A stretch of 64,000 nucleotides of DNA, taken from Fundidesulfovibrio terrae. GTDB taxonomy: Bacteria > Desulfobacterota > Desulfovibrionia > Desulfovibrionales > Desulfovibrionaceae. The stretch lies in assembly GCF_022808915.1 (NCBI RefSeq), contig NZ_JAKZFS010000001.1, positions 698,644-762,643 on the forward strand, given 5' to 3'. The notes beneath the pieces are model-generated. The model was not told where the DNA came from. It made no database searches and saw only the letters and a list, made by a program, of their open reading frames with translations. Made by a program: the position numbers and the translations under genes. This document shows positions 8,491 to 16,659 of this stretch, in pieces (position 1 is the first letter of the stretch; the number at the start of each line of letters is the position of its first letter).

Positions 8491-8979
8491 TCAACCCCGG
8501 ACCAGTTCCTCGAGAGCCGCCAGCACCTCGGCGGCGTGGCCCTTGCTGGACGCCTTGGGCCATCGCCTGGCCACGGTCAGGTCCGGCGCGATCAGCACCG
8601 TGGACCGCACCACCCCTTCCGATTCCTTGCCGTACATCTTCTTGATCCCCCAGCCGCCCAGGGCCTTGATGGTCCCGGCACCCGGGTCGCTCAAGAGCGC
8701 GACCTTGATCCCCTGCTTGGCGATGAACCCGTGGTGGGACTTGATCGAATCCTTGGACAACCCGTACACATCCGCGCCCAGGCCTGAGAATGCGGCCGCC
8801 AGCTCTGAAAACTCCAGAGCCTCAGCCGTTCAGCCGGAGGTGGAATCCTTGGGGTAGATGTACACGACGGTCCAGCGCCCGGTGAGGCCGGCCAGGCTCA
8901 CGGAGCGCACGCGCGCGTCCGGAAGGGCCGCCTCCAGGGTGAAATCCGGGGCCCGTTCGCCTTCGGCAGGTATGATCAT
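8491..8979 (-). CDS. peroxiredoxin (BCP/PrxQ type), probable selenoprotein with in-frame UGA
   Basis: Reading through one TGA gives a 162-residue peroxiredoxin beginning MIIPAEGERAPDFTL, with AAGGAG-type ribosome site upstream of 8979. The TGA (8830-8832) is codon 50, in YPKDSTSG-U-TAEALEF, exactly where the BCP/PrxQ family has its peroxidatic cysteine (YPKD.TPGCT.E). The residue five positions later, often the resolving cysteine, is leucine. The downstream part (VYGLSKDS, LLSDPGAG, STVLIAP) is intact, so selenocysteine insertion is more likely than decay. A SECIS-like hairpin starts nine bases after the UGA. Standard gene calling would report only a fragment starting at 8769. It reduces peroxides in the cytoplasm. 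Confidence 0.85.
8801..8832 (-). promoter_or_regulatory. SECIS-like hairpin after the peroxiredoxin UGA
   Basis: On the minus strand the UGA (8832-8830) is followed after nine bases by GCTCTG (8820-8815), a seven-base loop GAGTTTT and CAGAGC (8807-8802). A G-U and an A-U pair can extend the stem inward, leaving a GTT tip. Position and a guanine-starting apical loop agree with bacterial SECIS elements such as that of fdhF. Confidence 0.7.
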
Positions 8980-9080
8980 CACGTTTCTCCTTGTTGACCG
9001 GGGGGGGCGCCAGCCGCGCAGCCGCTCGTCGGGCGGCCGCGGAACTTCACAGACGCCCGCAAACGCGTTATGTGTACGGC

Positions 9081-9878
9081 ATGCCCCCCGAACTGAGTGC
9101 CTTCAATCCCGAATACCTGAAGGTGTTCGCTGTCATATTCTGCCTGGCCATGGCCGCGCCCGGGATGCTCTACATCCTCAGGCGCAGGACCATCGGACGT
9201 CAGTCCGGGCCGCGCAAGCTTTTGTCCTCGGAGATATTCTCCCTCTTCGCGTCCCTGTACGCATTTTTTTTGGGTTTTTCCATCGTCACCCTGTGGGGAT
9301 GCTTCGTTTCCGCCAAGAACGTGGTCAACGCCGAGGCCGGGGCGGTGCTGACTACCGCCCGCATGTCCGTTCCCCTGGATCGCTCCGAGCCTTTCCGGCA
9401 GGCCCTGGCCGTGTACGTCAGGAGCGTCATCGAGGACGAATGGCCCGCCATGGACAACGGCGACGCCATGAGCGAACGCTCGTCCGAACTCTTCGCGGAC
9501 GTCTGGAACGCCTATTACGCCATGAAACCGGCGGATAAGGACTCGTGGTCGCAATATTCGGGGGTGGGGCAGTCCCTGGCGGAGGTCAACCGCCAGCGGT
9601 TCTCCCGCTCCCAGACTCTGTCGGGCAACCTTTTTCCGCCCATCTGGGTGGTCCTGGGATTCGGGCTGGTGGGGGTTTTCGCCGGCCTTCTGCTCACAAA
9701 CCCCGAGCAGACCGCCACCATGGTGCTCATGGAGATCATCGTGGCGTTCATGGTGTTTTCCTGCGTGTATCTGATCTCGGACCTGTCCACGCCGTTTTCG
9801 GGCGCCCTGAGCGTCGGGCCGTCGCCGTTCCAGGACGTCTACGCCAGGATGCTGGCCATGCCGGGACCGGCCGGGTAG
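9081..9878 (+). CDS. DUF4239 (bestrophin-like) membrane protein
   Basis: A 265-residue protein with two N-terminal helices (about 15-34 and 50-75), a soluble middle region and two C-terminal helices (about 190-240). The pattern FFLGFSIVTLWGCFVSAKNVVNAEA followed by a helical region fits the DUF4239 family, sometimes called bestrophin-like; quoted residues span the second helix and its exit. Start 9081 (MPPELSAF) is chosen as the shortest complete form; upstream in-frame residues are basic and atypical. No biochemical role is known. A small gene follows 20 bases downstream and is probably co-transcribed. Confidence 0.6.
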   Translation: MPPELSAFNPEYLKVFAVIFCLAMAAPGMLYILRRRTIGRQSGPRKLLSSEIFSLFASLYAFFLGFSIVTLWGCFVSAKNVVNAEAGAVLTTARMSVPLDRSEPFRQALAVYVRSVIEDEWPAMDNGDAMSERSSELFADVWNAYYAMKPADKDSWSQYSGVGQSLAEVNRQRFSRSQTLSGNLFPPIWVVLGFGLVGVFAGLLLTNPEQTATMVLMEIIVAFMVFSCVYLISDLSTPFSGALSVGPSPFQDVYARMLAMPGPAG

Positions 9879-9898
9879 GTGAGGGCCAGGAGCGCGCC

Positions 9899-10336
9899 GT
9901 GAGCAAAATCTGGGACCGCCACTTCTTCAAGTACGCCGGGGTCGAACCGGCCAACCAGATGCGCAAGGAGCAGCGCAAGGCCCACAACGCGTACGTTTCG
10001 GGCCTCACCTACGAAAAGCCCAAGGACAGCCCCGACCGGCCCGACAACATGGAGCGCGCGGCCATGGAGCGGGCCAAGGACCTGCCCGAGATAGACAACC
10101 CGTCCAAGATATTGGCTGCGAACAGCGCGTTCAAGGCGCCCTACGCCGAAGGCGAGGAGCCGGGCGTGGTCAGGAGCAGCCCGGACAATCCCAGCACTAT
10201 CCTGGAACCGCTGGAAAAGGCGCAGGCTCCCGTGCCCCAGGCCGCGTCGAACACGGCCGACATGCCCGCCGAGTTCCGTCCTGCATCGGCGCTGCCGGAG
10301 CAGGATTCGGGACGGGTGATCAAGGAGCAGGCCTAG
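9899..10336 (+). CDS. hypothetical hydrophilic protein with internal repeats
   Basis: A 145-residue, charged, proline-rich protein starting with GTG (9899) seven bases after AGGAG. It contains two copies of a short motif, IDNPSKILAAN and PDNPSTILEP, and is otherwise of low complexity and probably disordered. It shows no signal peptide or membrane segment. The preceding DUF4239 gene ends 20 bases upstream. No family recognised. Confidence 0.6.
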   Translation: MSKIWDRHFFKYAGVEPANQMRKEQRKAHNAYVSGLTYEKPKDSPDRPDNMERAAMERAKDLPEIDNPSKILAANSAFKAPYAEGEEPGVVRSSPDNPSTILEPLEKAQAPVPQAASNTADMPAEFRPASALPEQDSGRVIKEQA

Positions 10337-10368
10337 CTTCTTGCGTTCCCGGTCTCGGACGGGGAAAC

Positions 10369-11226
10369 TCACCAGAACAGGTCCGCCCCCCCCAGGTGGT
10401 TCCCGACCTGTCTGAAGGCCGCCCCGGCCATGGCCTCGATGGCCCGCCTGCCCTCGTCGCCCACATCCAGGCTGAAGGGGGTGACGAAGGTCTCGATGTG
10501 GGCCTTGGTCACCTCGGGCGAGAGTTCCTGGGCGTTCTTGGCGATAAACTCCCGGCTGTCTTCCGGGTGCTTCCAGGCGTGCACGAGGCTTGCCCGGATG
10601 GCCCGCGCCGCCATGTCCGCCACGTCAGGGCCAAGCGATCGCTTCAGGGCGATAACCCCCAGGGGCAGGGGCAGCTTGTAGCAGCCCTCCCACCAGGCCC
10701 CGTAGTCGAGCACTAGGTCGAGCCCGTGCTGGGCGTAGGTGAAGCGTCCCTCGTGGATGACCACGCCCGCATCCACCTGCCCGGAGGCGATGGCCGGCAT
10801 GATCTCGTCGTAGCGCAGCTGCACGCGCCTGCCCGGCGTTCCGGCCAGGCTCGCCAGGAGCGCCGCCGTGGTGCGCGCCCCGGGAAGGGCCAGGGTCTCG
10901 AACGCCTGGCGCGGATCGTATCCCTTGCGCGCCAGCAGCAGCGGGCCGCAGCCGCGCCCCAGCGCACCGCCGCAGGAGAGCAGCCGGTAGTGCCGGCTCG
11001 CCTCGGCCATGGCGGCCATGGAGATCTTGACCACGTCCAGCTCTCCCGACGCGGCCAAGGCGTTCAACTCCTCCACGTCGGCCATGACCAGGCGCGACAG
11101 GCCGAATTCGGGATTGGCGGGAGCCAGCCCGTGTATGAGCCCGTGGAAGATGAAGGTGTCGTTGGGGCAGGGGGAGATGCCCAGACTCAGTTGACGGGGA
11201 GTGTTTGGGGGAGTATCGGTGACCAC
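10369..11226 (-). CDS. mqnD: 1,4-dihydroxy-6-naphthoate synthase
   Basis: The 285-residue protein matches MqnD: the N-terminal SPCPNDTFIFHGLIHG is the family hallmark, and the fold is that of a periplasmic-binding-protein-like lyase. MqnD converts cyclic dehypoxanthinyl futalosine to 1,4-dihydroxy-6-naphthoate in the cytoplasm, step four of the futalosine menaquinone route. It is divergent from tetR-mqnE-mqnC-mqnA with only 25 bases between the starts, so promoters must overlap coding sequence or be shared. The start here is GTG; the ribosome site is weak. Confidence 0.92.
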   Translation of the reverse strand: MVTDTPPNTPRQLSLGISPCPNDTFIFHGLIHGLAPANPEFGLSRLVMADVEELNALAASGELDVVKISMAAMAEASRHYRLLSCGGALGRGCGPLLLARKGYDPRQAFETLALPGARTTAALLASLAGTPGRRVQLRYDEIMPAIASGQVDAGVVIHEGRFTYAQHGLDLVLDYGAWWEGCYKLPLPLGVIALKRSLGPDVADMAARAIRASLVHAWKHPEDSREFIAKNAQELSPEVTKAHIETFVTPFSLDVGDEGRRAIEAMAGAAFRQVGNHLGGADLFW

Positions 11227-11251
11227 CCGGTCACTTTAGCCGGGACGAACC

Positions 11252-11896
11252 ATGGAAGCAAGCCCCACTTTTCAGAACATCCCCCCCGACAAGCAGCGGC
11301 GGGTGCTGGACGAGGCCCAGAAGGAGTTCGCTGAGCGCGGCTTCCTGGGGGCCAGCATGAACCGTCTGGCGGCCCGCCTTGGCATCGCCAAGGGGTCGAT
11401 ATTCAAGTATTTCGGTAGCAAGGAGGGGCTCTTCGCCAAGGTGTTCGACGGAGCGGTGGAGCATTTCTCGGGCTTTCTGCGCAAATCCCGGGATGAAACC
11501 GTGGGCCGTCCCCTGGCCGAGCGCCTGGAGCGCCTGCTGGTGGTGGGCACGGACTTCGTGCGCACCCATCCGGACATCTACCGCATCTACCTGAAGATGC
11601 TCTTCAACGAGGACTTCCCTCTGCGTGAGCGCTTTCTCGGCCAGGTGCGCGCTTTGTCCGCCCGTTTTCTCACGCCGATCATCGAACAGGCCAAGGCTTC
11701 CGGCGAGCTCCCCGCGAGCCTGGAGACGCCGCTTGCCGTGTTCGTGCTGGACGCCGTGCTGGACCGCTTCGTCCAGTCCCAGGCCCAGTCCTGGATGGAC
11801 ACGGGCCTTCATTTGTCACTCTCGGACCCCGAAACGTCGCGCCGGGCCGCTTCGCGCCTGGCCGAAATGCTGGCTGGAGGTTTTCGCGTTGGATAG
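11252..11896 (+). CDS. TetR-family transcriptional regulator
   Basis: A 214-residue regulator with an N-terminal TetR helix-turn-helix (about 12-60): AQKEFAERGFLGASMNRLA followed by RLGIAKGSIFKYFGSKEG. The C-terminal ligand domain is variable and its effector unknown. It overlaps mqnE by eight bases, so it is translated with the menaquinone genes and may control them and the divergent mqnD. A direct link between TetR regulators and futalosine genes is inference from position. Confidence 0.88.
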   Translation: MEASPTFQNIPPDKQRRVLDEAQKEFAERGFLGASMNRLAARLGIAKGSIFKYFGSKEGLFAKVFDGAVEHFSGFLRKSRDETVGRPLAERLERLLVVGTDFVRTHPDIYRIYLKMLFNEDFPLRERFLGQVRALSARFLTPIIEQAKASGELPASLETPLAVFVLDAVLDRFVQSQAQSWMDTGLHLSLSDPETSRRAASRLAEMLAGGFRVG

Positions 11897-12980
11897 ATCC
11901 TATATCGCATCCCTGGGGCTCGAACCCGTGCTGGACAAGGTCCTGGCCGGGGCGCGCCTGAGCATGGGCGAGGGGCAAGCACTCTACGACTGCCCGGACT
12001 TGCACGTCCCGGCCCTCATGGCCCGCCACGTGCGCACCCGCCTGCATGGCGACCGCGTTCATTACGTGGTGAACCGCCACGTGAACCCCACCAACATCTG
12101 CGTGAACCGCTGCCGCTTCTGCGCCTACCGCCGCGACGAGGGGCAGGACGGGGCCTACGTGCTCACGGCCGAGGAGGCGCTTGAAAAGCTTCGCGCGGCC
12201 GGTCCCGTGGACGAGGTGCACATCGTGGGCGGCTGCCATCCGGCCCTGGGCCTCGGCTACTACGAAGACCTGGCCGCACGGGTGCGCGCGGCCTACCCCA
12301 AGGCGTCCATCAAGGCCCTCACCGCCGTGGAGATCGACCACCTGGCCAAGGTCTCGGGCGTGTCCATCCGCGAAGTTCTCGACCGGCTCAAGGGCGCCGG
12401 GGTGGACATGCTGCCGGGCGGCGGCGCGGAAATCTTCGCCGAAGGCCCGCGCAAGACGCTCTGCCCCGAGAAGATCGGGGGCGAGGCCTGGCTGTCGGTG
12501 ATGGCCGAGGCCCACGCGGCGGGGCTTCGCTCCAACGCCACCATGCTCTTCGGCCATCTGGAAACCACCACCCACCGCCTGGAGCACATGGACGCCCTGC
12601 GCCGCCAGCAGGACGCCACGGGCGGCTTCGTCTGCTTCATCCCGCTGCCCTACCTGCCCGGAAACAACCCCTTGGGCGAGGAAGCCAGCGGCCCCTCGGC
12701 CATGGACGTTCTGCGCACCATGTCCGTGGCCCGGCTGATGCTCGACAACATCCCGCACATCAAGGCCTACTGGGTGATGCTGGGCTTGAAGCTCTCGCAG
12801 CTGTGCCTGTCCTACGGCGCGGACGACCTGGACGGCACCGTGGTGGAGGAGAACATCGGACACGAGGCGGGCAGCGGCACGCAGCAGGCCCTGACCATCC
12901 CCGAATTGGAAGAGGCCATCCGGTCCAGCGGATTCACTCCCGTGCGCCGCGACGGGCTATTCAGGGAGGCGACGCAGTGA
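11889..12980 (+). CDS. mqnE: aminodeoxyfutalosine synthase (radical SAM)
   Basis: A 363-residue radical SAM enzyme with the cluster motif CVNRCRFC (Cys 71, 75, 78). It is assigned to MqnE rather than MqnC by sequence features and neighbours: HHVNPTNIC-like entry, GGCHPALGLGYYE and MLPGGGAEIF. It joins SAM-derived adenosine to 3-(1-carboxyvinyl)oxybenzoate, giving aminodeoxyfutalosine. The start is TTG at 11889, eight bases after GGAGG, and lies within the end of tetR. Its stop overlaps the GTG start of mqnC. No futalosine hydrolase gene (mqnB) is seen nearby. Confidence 0.92.
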   Translation: MDRSYIASLGLEPVLDKVLAGARLSMGEGQALYDCPDLHVPALMARHVRTRLHGDRVHYVVNRHVNPTNICVNRCRFCAYRRDEGQDGAYVLTAEEALEKLRAAGPVDEVHIVGGCHPALGLGYYEDLAARVRAAYPKASIKALTAVEIDHLAKVSGVSIREVLDRLKGAGVDMLPGGGAEIFAEGPRKTLCPEKIGGEAWLSVMAEAHAAGLRSNATMLFGHLETTTHRLEHMDALRRQQDATGGFVCFIPLPYLPGNNPLGEEASGPSAMDVLRTMSVARLMLDNIPHIKAYWVMLGLKLSQLCLSYGADDLDGTVVEENIGHEAGSGTQQALTIPELEEAIRSSGFTPVRRDGLFREATQ

Positions 12981-14065
12981 CCGCCATGTTCGACGACGAA
13001 GCGGTGCTGGCTATCGCCCGCAAGGCGGAGTCCGGGAAGCGCCTGGAGCTCGAGGACGCCATGACCCTGGCCGCCTCGGCCAGCCTCGCCACGCTTGGCA
13101 GCCTGGCCCACCGGGTCCGCATGGCCAAACACCCGGCCATGGCAGTGACCTACGTGGTGGATAGAAACGTCAACTCCACCAACATCTGCGAGTGCGGCTG
13201 CCGCTTCTGCGCCTTCTTCAAGGCTCCGGGGCAGGCGGGCGGCTACGTGCTCTCCCGCGAGGAGCTCGGCCGCAAGATCGAGGAGACCCTGGCCCTGGGC
13301 GGGCGGCAGATACTCCTGCAGGGCGGCCACAACCCGGACATGGGCCTGGAATACTACGAGGGCCTGCTCACCTTCGTGCGCGAAACCTATCCCGACATCC
13401 ACGTGCACGGCTTCTCGCCCCCGGAGATCATGTATTTCTCCGGTCTGGCCGGGATTCACCACTCCGAGGTCATCAGGCGCCTTCGGGCCGCCGGTCTGGC
13501 CTCCATCCCCGGCGGCGGTGCGGAGATCCTCTCCGACCGCGTGCGCAAGGCGGTGGCCCCGGCCAAGTGCTTGAGCGCCGAGTGGTTGGACGTCATGCGC
13601 CAGGCGCATCTCCAGGGGCTTCGCACCACGGCCACCATGATGTTCGGCCACGTGGAGACCTGGGAGGAGCGCATCGGGCATCTCCTCGCCCTGCGCGAAC
13701 TGCAGGACGAGACCCGGGGCTTCACGGCGTTCATCCCCTGGGGCTTCCAGCCCGACAACACGGCGCTGGGCGGAAAGAAGTGCTCCCCGCAGGAGTACCT
13801 GCGGGTACTGTCCATTTCGCGCCTGGTGCTGGACAACTTCCAGAACCTCCAGGCGTCCTGGGTGACCATGGGCCGCGAGATCGCCCAGGCCTCGCTGTGG
13901 TACGGGGCCAACGACTTCGGCTCCACCATGATCGAGGAGAACGTGGTAGCCGCCGCCGGAGTGCGCTTCCGCATGGACGAGCCGGGCGTGCGCCAGGCCA
14001 TCGGTGCCGCCGGTTTCACCCCTCGCCGCCGGGCCATGGACTACACCATCGTGGAGCCGTTATGA
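12977..14065 (+). CDS. mqnC: cyclic dehypoxanthinyl futalosine synthase (radical SAM)
   Basis: A 362-residue radical SAM protein with CECGCRFC (Cys 71, 75, 78, the same positions as in MqnE). Features typical of MqnC include LQGGHNPDMGLEYYE, SIPGGGAEIL and IPWGFQPDNTAL. It cyclises dehypoxanthine futalosine. The GTG start lies in the overlap with the mqnE stop and follows AGGGAGG, so the two are translationally coupled. Its own stop overlaps the ATG of mqnA. MqnE and MqnC here are paralogues placed in tandem. Confidence 0.93.
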   Translation: MTAMFDDEAVLAIARKAESGKRLELEDAMTLAASASLATLGSLAHRVRMAKHPAMAVTYVVDRNVNSTNICECGCRFCAFFKAPGQAGGYVLSREELGRKIEETLALGGRQILLQGGHNPDMGLEYYEGLLTFVRETYPDIHVHGFSPPEIMYFSGLAGIHHSEVIRRLRAAGLASIPGGGAEILSDRVRKAVAPAKCLSAEWLDVMRQAHLQGLRTTATMMFGHVETWEERIGHLLALRELQDETRGFTAFIPWGFQPDNTALGGKKCSPQEYLRVLSISRLVLDNFQNLQASWVTMGREIAQASLWYGANDFGSTMIEENVVAAAGVRFRMDEPGVRQAIGAAGFTPRRRAMDYTIVEPL

Positions 14066-14904
14066 CCGCCTCCCGCGCCTTGCGCCTCGGGCGCATCAGC
14101 TACCTGAACGTGCTGCCCATCTACCATCCCTTGGAGGCGGGCTGGATCAAGCACGATTTCGACATCGTGTCCGGCCCCCCGGCCAGGCTCAACGAGCTCA
14201 TCCGCGCGGACGAGCTGGACCTCTCGGCCTGCTCCTCCATCGAGTACGCCCGCAACCCGGATCAATACTACCTGCTGCCGGACCTGGCCATCGGCAGCAA
14301 GGGGCCGGTCAAGAGCGTGCTGCTTTTAAGCCGTATTCCCCCCGAGGACCTGGACGGCTTAAGCCTCCTGGTCACCGCCGAGACGCATACCTCGGCGGCG
14401 CTTCTGCGCATCGTGCTGGAGCGGGTCTACCATGTGCGGCCGAAATTCAAGGCCGCGCCCGGCTCCGTGCGCCAGTCCCTGGCCCAGGGCGCGGACGATC
14501 CCGCCGTGCTGGCCATCGGCGACGAGGCCCTGGCCATGCGCCAGGACCAGCGCTTCCCCTACCAGCTGGATCTGGGCGAGGTGTGGCGCGACTGGACGGG
14601 GCTGCCCTTCGTGTTCGGCGTGTGGGTGGCCCGGCGCGCCGCCGCCGAGGCCGATCCCGAGGGAGTGGCCCGGGGGGCGCGGCTTCTGCGCGAGGCCAAG
14701 CGCACCGGCGTGGCCGCCATCGAGGAGGTGGTGGGGCTGGCGTCCTTCGCCAAGCCCAAACTGGGGCGGGCGGAGATCAGGCGCTACTTCGGCCACCTGA
14801 GCTACGACCTGGGGGAACCGGAGCAGACGGGCCTGTCGCGGTTCTTCGACTGTCTGGCCGAACACGGCATCATCGGGAAGGCTCCGGCTCTATCGATACT
14901 CTAG
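14062..14904 (+). CDS. mqnA: chorismate dehydratase
   Basis: A 280-residue protein matching MqnA: LRLGRISYLNVLPIYHPLE at the N-terminus and SACSSIEYARNP further on are family hallmarks of the chorismate-binding site. It removes water from chorismate to give 3-[(1-carboxyvinyl)oxy]benzoate, the first step of the futalosine route. The ATG overlaps the stop of mqnC (ATGA). It is the last gene of the tetR-mqnECA transcript; no clear terminator follows before the porin promoter. Confidence 0.93.
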   Translation: MTASRALRLGRISYLNVLPIYHPLEAGWIKHDFDIVSGPPARLNELIRADELDLSACSSIEYARNPDQYYLLPDLAIGSKGPVKSVLLLSRIPPEDLDGLSLLVTAETHTSAALLRIVLERVYHVRPKFKAAPGSVRQSLAQGADDPAVLAIGDEALAMRQDQRFPYQLDLGEVWRDWTGLPFVFGVWVARRAAAEADPEGVARGARLLREAKRTGVAAIEEVVGLASFAKPKLGRAEIRRYFGHLSYDLGEPEQTGLSRFFDCLAEHGIIGKAPALSIL

Positions 14905-14920
14905 ATCGAACCATCAAGGG

Positions 14921-14949
14921 TTGATTCGTGCTCCTAATAATCATACACT
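14921..14949 (+). promoter_or_regulatory. sigma70-type promoter of the porin gene
   Basis: TTGATT (14921-14926), a 17-base spacer and TACACT (14944-14949) lie about 50 bases before the porin ATG. The leader ends with ACAGGAGGACG, a strong ribosome site. Spacing and box quality fit a well-expressed housekeeping promoter. Confidence 0.6.
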
Positions 14950-15000
14950 GAGGAGGTCCACAACACTTCCATCCCCGTTCTACAGGAGGACGTCTCTCCC

Positions 15001-16452
15001 ATGAAGCGCCTGCTCGCCCTGCCTATTCTTCTGGCCTTGTTGCTCTGCTGCGCACTCCCAACCCGGGCGGAAACAGAAATCAAGATGAGCGGCGACGTGC
15101 GCGTTTACGGGGCTTACTGGCGGCAACCGCAGTATACCGGATGGAACTTCAATGGCACGCGCACCCAAGACGCCTTTACGATCTTCGAGCGTGTGCGCGT
15201 GCGCACCGATTTCATCGCCAACGAAGGCCTGCGCTTCCGTCTCTCCTGGAAGAGCGGCGACATTCCCTGGGGCGCGTCCACCTTCACCGTGGACAACCCC
15301 ACCAGCGTCTTCAAGGTCTACCAGGCGTTCATGCAGTTCAGGTGGCCGGGCACGGACATCGAGTTCACCGTGGGCCTGCAGGACATGGACCTGCCCTTCT
15401 CGGCCGACTGGATGGACGGGAACCCCGTGTTCGGCAGCACGCGCACCGCGGCGGCCATGGTGCGGATTCCGGTCTCCGACCAGTTCTCGATCGTGAGCGG
15501 ATTCACCCGGTTGCTGGACGCCAACAAGGATTTCGACCCCACGACCACGCAGAAGGCCGACGAGCTCGACGGCTACATCCTGACCCTCCCGGTGGAAGTG
15601 AAGGGCTTCAAGGCCACGCCCTGGGGCATGCTGGCGGTGGCCGGGCGCAATGCCGGCTACGGCTCGGTGCAAGTGGGCAACGGCGGGTATTCCAACGAGA
15701 CTCTGGCCGTGAACCTGTTGTCCGCGGCGTCCCTGGGAACCGCGGCCACCTGGAAGAACGCCCAGAACGCATACTGGTGGGTGGGCTCCGCGTTCGTCCT
15801 GAGCGCCCTCGATCCGTTCAAGTTCTACGCCGACGTGATCTACGGTTCGGGCAACGACAACGACCGGGCCAGGTTCAGGCGCCACGGCCTCTTCGTCGAT
15901 GTGGCCGCCGAATACACCGGCTTCGAAAGCGTGACCCCGCAGCTCACGTTCTGGTACTCCCCCGGCGAGGACAGCTCCACGCGCAACGGCTCCGAGCGGC
16001 TGCCGTCGGTGGTCAATTACTGGTGCCCGAGCAACTCCTTCCTGTTCGACGGCGACCAGCCGTTCAACAACGAGTTCATGAACATCAACCCCGTGGGTGC
16101 CTGGGGCTTCGTGGCGGCCGTGGACAAGATGACCTTCGTCAAGAATCTCTTCCACCGGGTGACGCTGAGCTACGCCCACGGCGCCAACAGCCCGGCCGCA
16201 TTGCGTGCGGCGAACGCCCTGCAGGGAACCGGCAATTACGTGCAGATCGGCCGCGACTTGAGCGACAAGGAATCCGTCATCGGCATCGGCTTCGACAACC
16301 AGTACAACGTCTACGAGAACCTCGCCCTGATCCTGGACACCGGCTGGTCCCACGGCAGCTTCCAGACCTCCGTATGGGGGCACCGCTTCGCCAACGCCAC
16401 CCGCAACGGCGACGCCTTCAAGGTGATGACCGGCTTCAAGTACAAGTTCTAA
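15001..16452 (+). CDS. outer-membrane homotrimeric porin (Desulfovibrio type)
   Basis: The 483-residue protein has a cleavable signal peptide (about 1-24, ending PTRA) and then a chain of amphipathic strands rich in aromatic residues, ending with a phenylalanine (GFKYKF) as outer-membrane beta-barrels do. EIKMSGDVRVYGAYW after the signal peptide is typical of the major porins of Desulfovibrio. It should form a general diffusion channel in the outer membrane. The strong promoter and ribosome site suggest abundant expression. It converges with modC across a 207-base interval filled by an inverted-repeat element. Confidence 0.88.
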   Translation: MKRLLALPILLALLLCCALPTRAETEIKMSGDVRVYGAYWRQPQYTGWNFNGTRTQDAFTIFERVRVRTDFIANEGLRFRLSWKSGDIPWGASTFTVDNPTSVFKVYQAFMQFRWPGTDIEFTVGLQDMDLPFSADWMDGNPVFGSTRTAAAMVRIPVSDQFSIVSGFTRLLDANKDFDPTTTQKADELDGYILTLPVEVKGFKATPWGMLAVAGRNAGYGSVQVGNGGYSNETLAVNLLSAASLGTAATWKNAQNAYWWVGSAFVLSALDPFKFYADVIYGSGNDNDRARFRRHGLFVDVAAEYTGFESVTPQLTFWYSPGEDSSTRNGSERLPSVVNYWCPSNSFLFDGDQPFNNEFMNINPVGAWGFVAAVDKMTFVKNLFHRVTLSYAHGANSPAALRAANALQGTGNYVQIGRDLSDKESVIGIGFDNQYNVYENLALILDTGWSHGSFQTSVWGHRFANATRNGDAFKVMTGFKYKF

Positions 16453-16466
16453 GACTGGAGGAACAC

Positions 16467-16656
16467 GCCTCCGGCGGTCAGAGAGGGCGCTGCCCTCTCT
16501 GGACTCTCCCGCCAGGGGGATGATCCCCCTGGACCCTCAATAAGCTTCGCGCCCCTGAGCGTAACCGCTCAGGGGCGCGAAGCTTATTGAAGTTTTTGAA
16601 GGAGAGTCCAGAGAGGAAACTTTTTTCAAAAAGTTTCCCCTCTGGCCGCCGGAGGC
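16467..16656. repeat. 190-bp nested inverted-repeat element between convergent genes
   Basis: The outermost arms are GCCTCCGGCGG (16467-16477) and CCGCCGGAGGC (16646-16656). Inside are a 9-bp hairpin (16479-16487/16493-16501), a perfect 9-bp hairpin (16512-16520/16524-16532), a perfect 25-bp stem with a TAAC loop (16537-16561/16566-16590), and an 11-bp hairpin (16615-16625/16628-16638). A perfect 16-bp pairing of 16494-16509 with 16601-16616 competes with the first hairpin. It may end transcription from both sides. The outer arms recur at 7322 and 60889. Confidence 0.85.
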
Positions 16657-16659
16657 ATC

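Noticed and set aside
8830-8832. The peroxiredoxin TGA as a simple pseudogene stop or sequencing error
   Set aside because: The frame is intact on both sides, the codon falls exactly on the catalytic position, and a SECIS-like hairpin follows. A sequencing error cannot be excluded fully.
16479-16501. The first hairpin of the 16467 element as a riboswitch
   Set aside because: It lies after the porin stop between convergent genes, with no downstream gene to control in that direction.
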